From: Phycisphaerae bacterium
GTDB lineage: Bacteria > Planctomycetota > Phycisphaerae > UBA1845 > PWPN01
Assembly (NCBI GenBank): GCA_026647385.1
Contig: JAPKGY010000189.1
Coordinates: forward strand, 1-6,360
DNA length: 6,360 nt
Direction of reading: 5' to 3'
Program-made: the position numbers and the translations under genes
The notes under the pieces: generated by a model
Seen by the model: the letters and a program-made list of their open reading frames with translations, nothing else
Told to the model about the DNA's origin: nothing
Databases searched by the model: none
In this document: positions 6,262 through 6,360 of the stretch, piece after piece
Layout of the letters: each line of letters starts with the position of its first letter
Position numbering within the stretch: position 1 is the first letter of the stretch

Positions 6262-6360
6262 AGCTTCACGGACCCCGCTCCGCCCGATTTGGCGAAGATG
6301 TCGTTCAGGGTCACCAGAACCGTGTCGCTGATGTCCAGCGCCGGATCGTAGTACACCACC
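6249..6360 (-). CDS. OmpH/Skp-family periplasmic chaperone, C-terminal end only
   Basis: Only the last 36 codons and the TAA stop are inside the window. The reading VVYYDPALDISDTVLVTLND matches the conserved end of OmpH/Skp proteins, where a final strand containing a D-x-x-x-D-I-T/S-D motif is followed by V-L-x-x-L-N. A short Gly/Ser-containing tail ending KLGGQ follows. Skp-type chaperones are exported trimers that hold unfolded outer-membrane proteins in the periplasm; the signal peptide and coiled-coil arms would lie outside the window. An ompH-type gene immediately before lpxD is a widespread arrangement in Gram-negative bacteria, which strengthens this short match. The full length and the upstream neighbour (often bamA) cannot be seen. 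Confidence 0.78.
   Translation of the reverse strand, partial: VVYYDPALDISDTVLVTLNDIFAKSGGAGSVKLGGQ

Noticed and set aside
6169..6351. Short plus-strand frame over the intergenic gap and chaperone end
   Set aside because: It is Pro/Arg-rich with no motif, and it crosses the hairpin and the antisense of a conserved C-terminus.

Overview
The window reads as one densely packed operon on the minus strand, so transcription runs from high to low coordinates. In order of transcription it holds the 3' end of an OmpH/Skp-type periplasmic chaperone gene (cut by the right edge), lpxD, an lpxC-fabZ fusion, lpxA, a Gfo/Idh/MocA NAD(P)-dependent oxidoreductase, an aguB-type N-carbamoylputrescine amidase, and an aguA-type agmatine deiminase (cut by the left edge before its catalytic cysteine). 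I see no RNA genes, mobile elements, CRISPR arrays or genuine plus-strand genes.

Organism: the lipid A genes and an OmpH-family chaperone indicate a bacterium with an outer membrane. The DNA is G+C-rich, judged by eye. A fused LpxC-FabZ is known from Bacteroidota/Chlorobi-type and Planctomycetota-type genomes. The high G+C and the ompH-lpxD-lpxC/fabZ-lpxA-Gfo/Idh order make a planctomycete (Phycisphaerae-like) or a related PVC/FCB lineage my best guess. This is an inference and has not been checked by phylogeny.

Layout: 6249-6360 is the chaperone C-terminus. 6123-6248 is the only sizeable intergenic gap (126 nt), and it holds a long nested inverted repeat. 2887-6122 carries the first steps of lipid A synthesis: LpxA acylates the UDP-sugar, LpxC deacetylates it, and LpxD adds the second acyl chain. 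FabZ, which competes for the same 3-hydroxyacyl-ACP, is fused to LpxC. 1871-2890 is an oxidoreductase next to lpxA that resembles GnnA, the UDP-GlcNAc 3-dehydrogenase of 2,3-diamino-sugar lipid A synthesis. 1-1874 carries the last two steps of the agmatine route to putrescine.

Five of the six gene junctions are overlaps or very short gaps: 23 nt overlap, 28 nt gap, and 4 nt overlaps GTGA, ATGA and ATGA. This suggests translational coupling from lpxD through aguA. The points most worth a second look are the joining of envelope and polyamine genes in one coupled operon, the GnnA-like enzyme, the LpxC-FabZ fusion starting at TTG, and the hairpin in front of lpxD. Every individual gene belongs to a known family; I found no clearly undescribed system.
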